Origin: Flavobacterium sp.
Lineage (GTDB): Bacteria; Bacteroidota; Bacteroidia; Flavobacteriales; Flavobacteriaceae
NCBI GenBank assembly: GCA_030682755.1
Contig: JAUXNR010000090.1
Coordinates: 1-5,268, forward strand
Direction of reading: 5' to 3'
DNA length: 5,268 nt
Shown here: positions 4,767 to 5,268 of the stretch, in pieces
How positions within the stretch are numbered: position 1 is the first letter of the stretch
How the letters are laid out: each line of letters starts with the position of its first letter
Notes under the pieces: model-generated
Database searches by the model: none
Seen by the model: the letters and a program-made list of their open reading frames with translations, nothing else
What the model was told of the DNA's origin: nothing
Made by a program: the position numbers and the translations under genes

Positions 4767-5268
4767 ATCTGCAGCGGTACCAGCGGTTCTTTCTGGTGCT
4801 GGTGTGATTGAAACAAATACTCTTAACCATAACTATGGAGTGAATCCACCGGCTTATACTTCTGCTCATGGTGTTTCAAATCGTACACTGATACCCATGA
4901 TTTTTGACAATGCTATTTATGGAGATGAAACGGTAAAAACTCAATTGATCACAGACCAGCACGAAAAATGTTGCTTCTGCGAAGCAAAGTTTACTGACAA
5001 CAGTTATGGTGATGTAGAACATTTCAGACCGAAAAAGGCTTATAAAAAAAATGGTGCAAGGGGGTTGACTTATCCTGGTTATTACTGGCTAGCTTATAAT
5101 TGGGATAACTTAATGTTTTCGTGCGAAAAGTGCAATAGGAGTTATAAAAAGAACGAATTCCCATTAGCTGTTGAAACAACAAGAAAGTTGAATCATCTTA
5201 ATCCGAATTTACTTGAAAATGAAGATTGCCTTTTAATCAATCCTAACTTCGAAAATCCTGCAGATTTT
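4750..5268 (+). CDS. ptuB: Septu HNH endonuclease PtuB, partial (first 173 residues)
   Basis: PtuB is the nuclease effector of Septu, thought to cut DNA when released or activated by its ATPase partner. The frame is open from the ATG at 4750 to the window edge. It shows the zinc-binding CCFC (74-77), the HNH core GDVEHFRPKKAY (87-98) with His91, the conserved YYWLAYNWDNLMFSCEKCNR (111-130) with Asn120 and the second CxxC (Cys125, Cys128), then SYKKNEFPL (131-139). This arrangement is typical of the PtuB / retron-associated HNH family (TIGR02646-like). Family members are usually somewhat over 200 aa, so the C-terminus is cut off by the window. The ATG lies inside the end of ptuA (17-bp overlap, different frame), which implies translational coupling. 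No damage is visible in the part seen. Confidence 0.9.
   Translation, partial: MIRIRKSAAVPAVLSGAGVIETNTLNHNYGVNPPAYTSAHGVSNRTLIPMIFDNAIYGDETVKTQLITDQHEKCCFCEAKFTDNSYGDVEHFRPKKAYKKNGARGLTYPGYYWLAYNWDNLMFSCEKCNRSYKKNEFPLAVETTRKLNHLNPNLLENEDCLLINPNFENPADF

Overview
The window looks like a low-GC member of the Bacteroidota, probably Flavobacteriia. The left third is a SusC/RagA-type TonB-dependent transporter. Spacers carry matches to the phylum's TAnnTTTG -7 promoter element, start codons lack obvious Shine-Dalgarno sequences, and the right half is clearly more AT-rich than the transporter gene. This placement is inferred from content; no rRNA or marker gene is present.

Layout. (1) Positions 1-1993, minus strand: the N-terminal two thirds of a SusC/RagA outer-membrane transporter. 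An in-frame TGA at 32-34 interrupts it inside a conserved motif, and the same frame continues as recognisable SusC sequence to the window edge. (2) Positions 1994-2601: about 600 bp with no convincing protein gene but much structure. It holds an 8-bp tandem repeat, a 52-nt hairpin, and a 107-nt rod-like fold whose helices are best explained by a minus-strand RNA, with a plausible minus-strand promoter upstream. An 18-bp palindrome lies between that promoter and the next gene. (3) Positions 2602-2880, plus strand: a small XRE-type DNA-binding regulator, followed by a terminator. (4) Positions 2945-3187: a tandem direct repeat and a 40-codon ORF for a one-pass basic membrane peptide, which ends directly on a second terminator. 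(5) Positions 3357-5268, plus strand: an AAA/ABC-type ATPase overlapping an HNH endonuclease. This gene pair is a Septu (PtuA-PtuB) anti-phage defence system; the nuclease gene runs off the right edge.

How the parts relate. ptuA and ptuB overlap by 17 bp and are almost certainly co-transcribed; their products act together as ATPase sensor/scaffold and nuclease effector. The XRE gene and the 40-aa gene each have their own terminator, so they are separate transcription units and any role in defence is only a hypothesis. The palindrome is placed to let the XRE protein act on itself, on the divergent minus-strand RNA, or on both. The transporter is likely unrelated to defence. The structured RNA is the least explained element; a 6S-like or leader RNA is possible but unproven.
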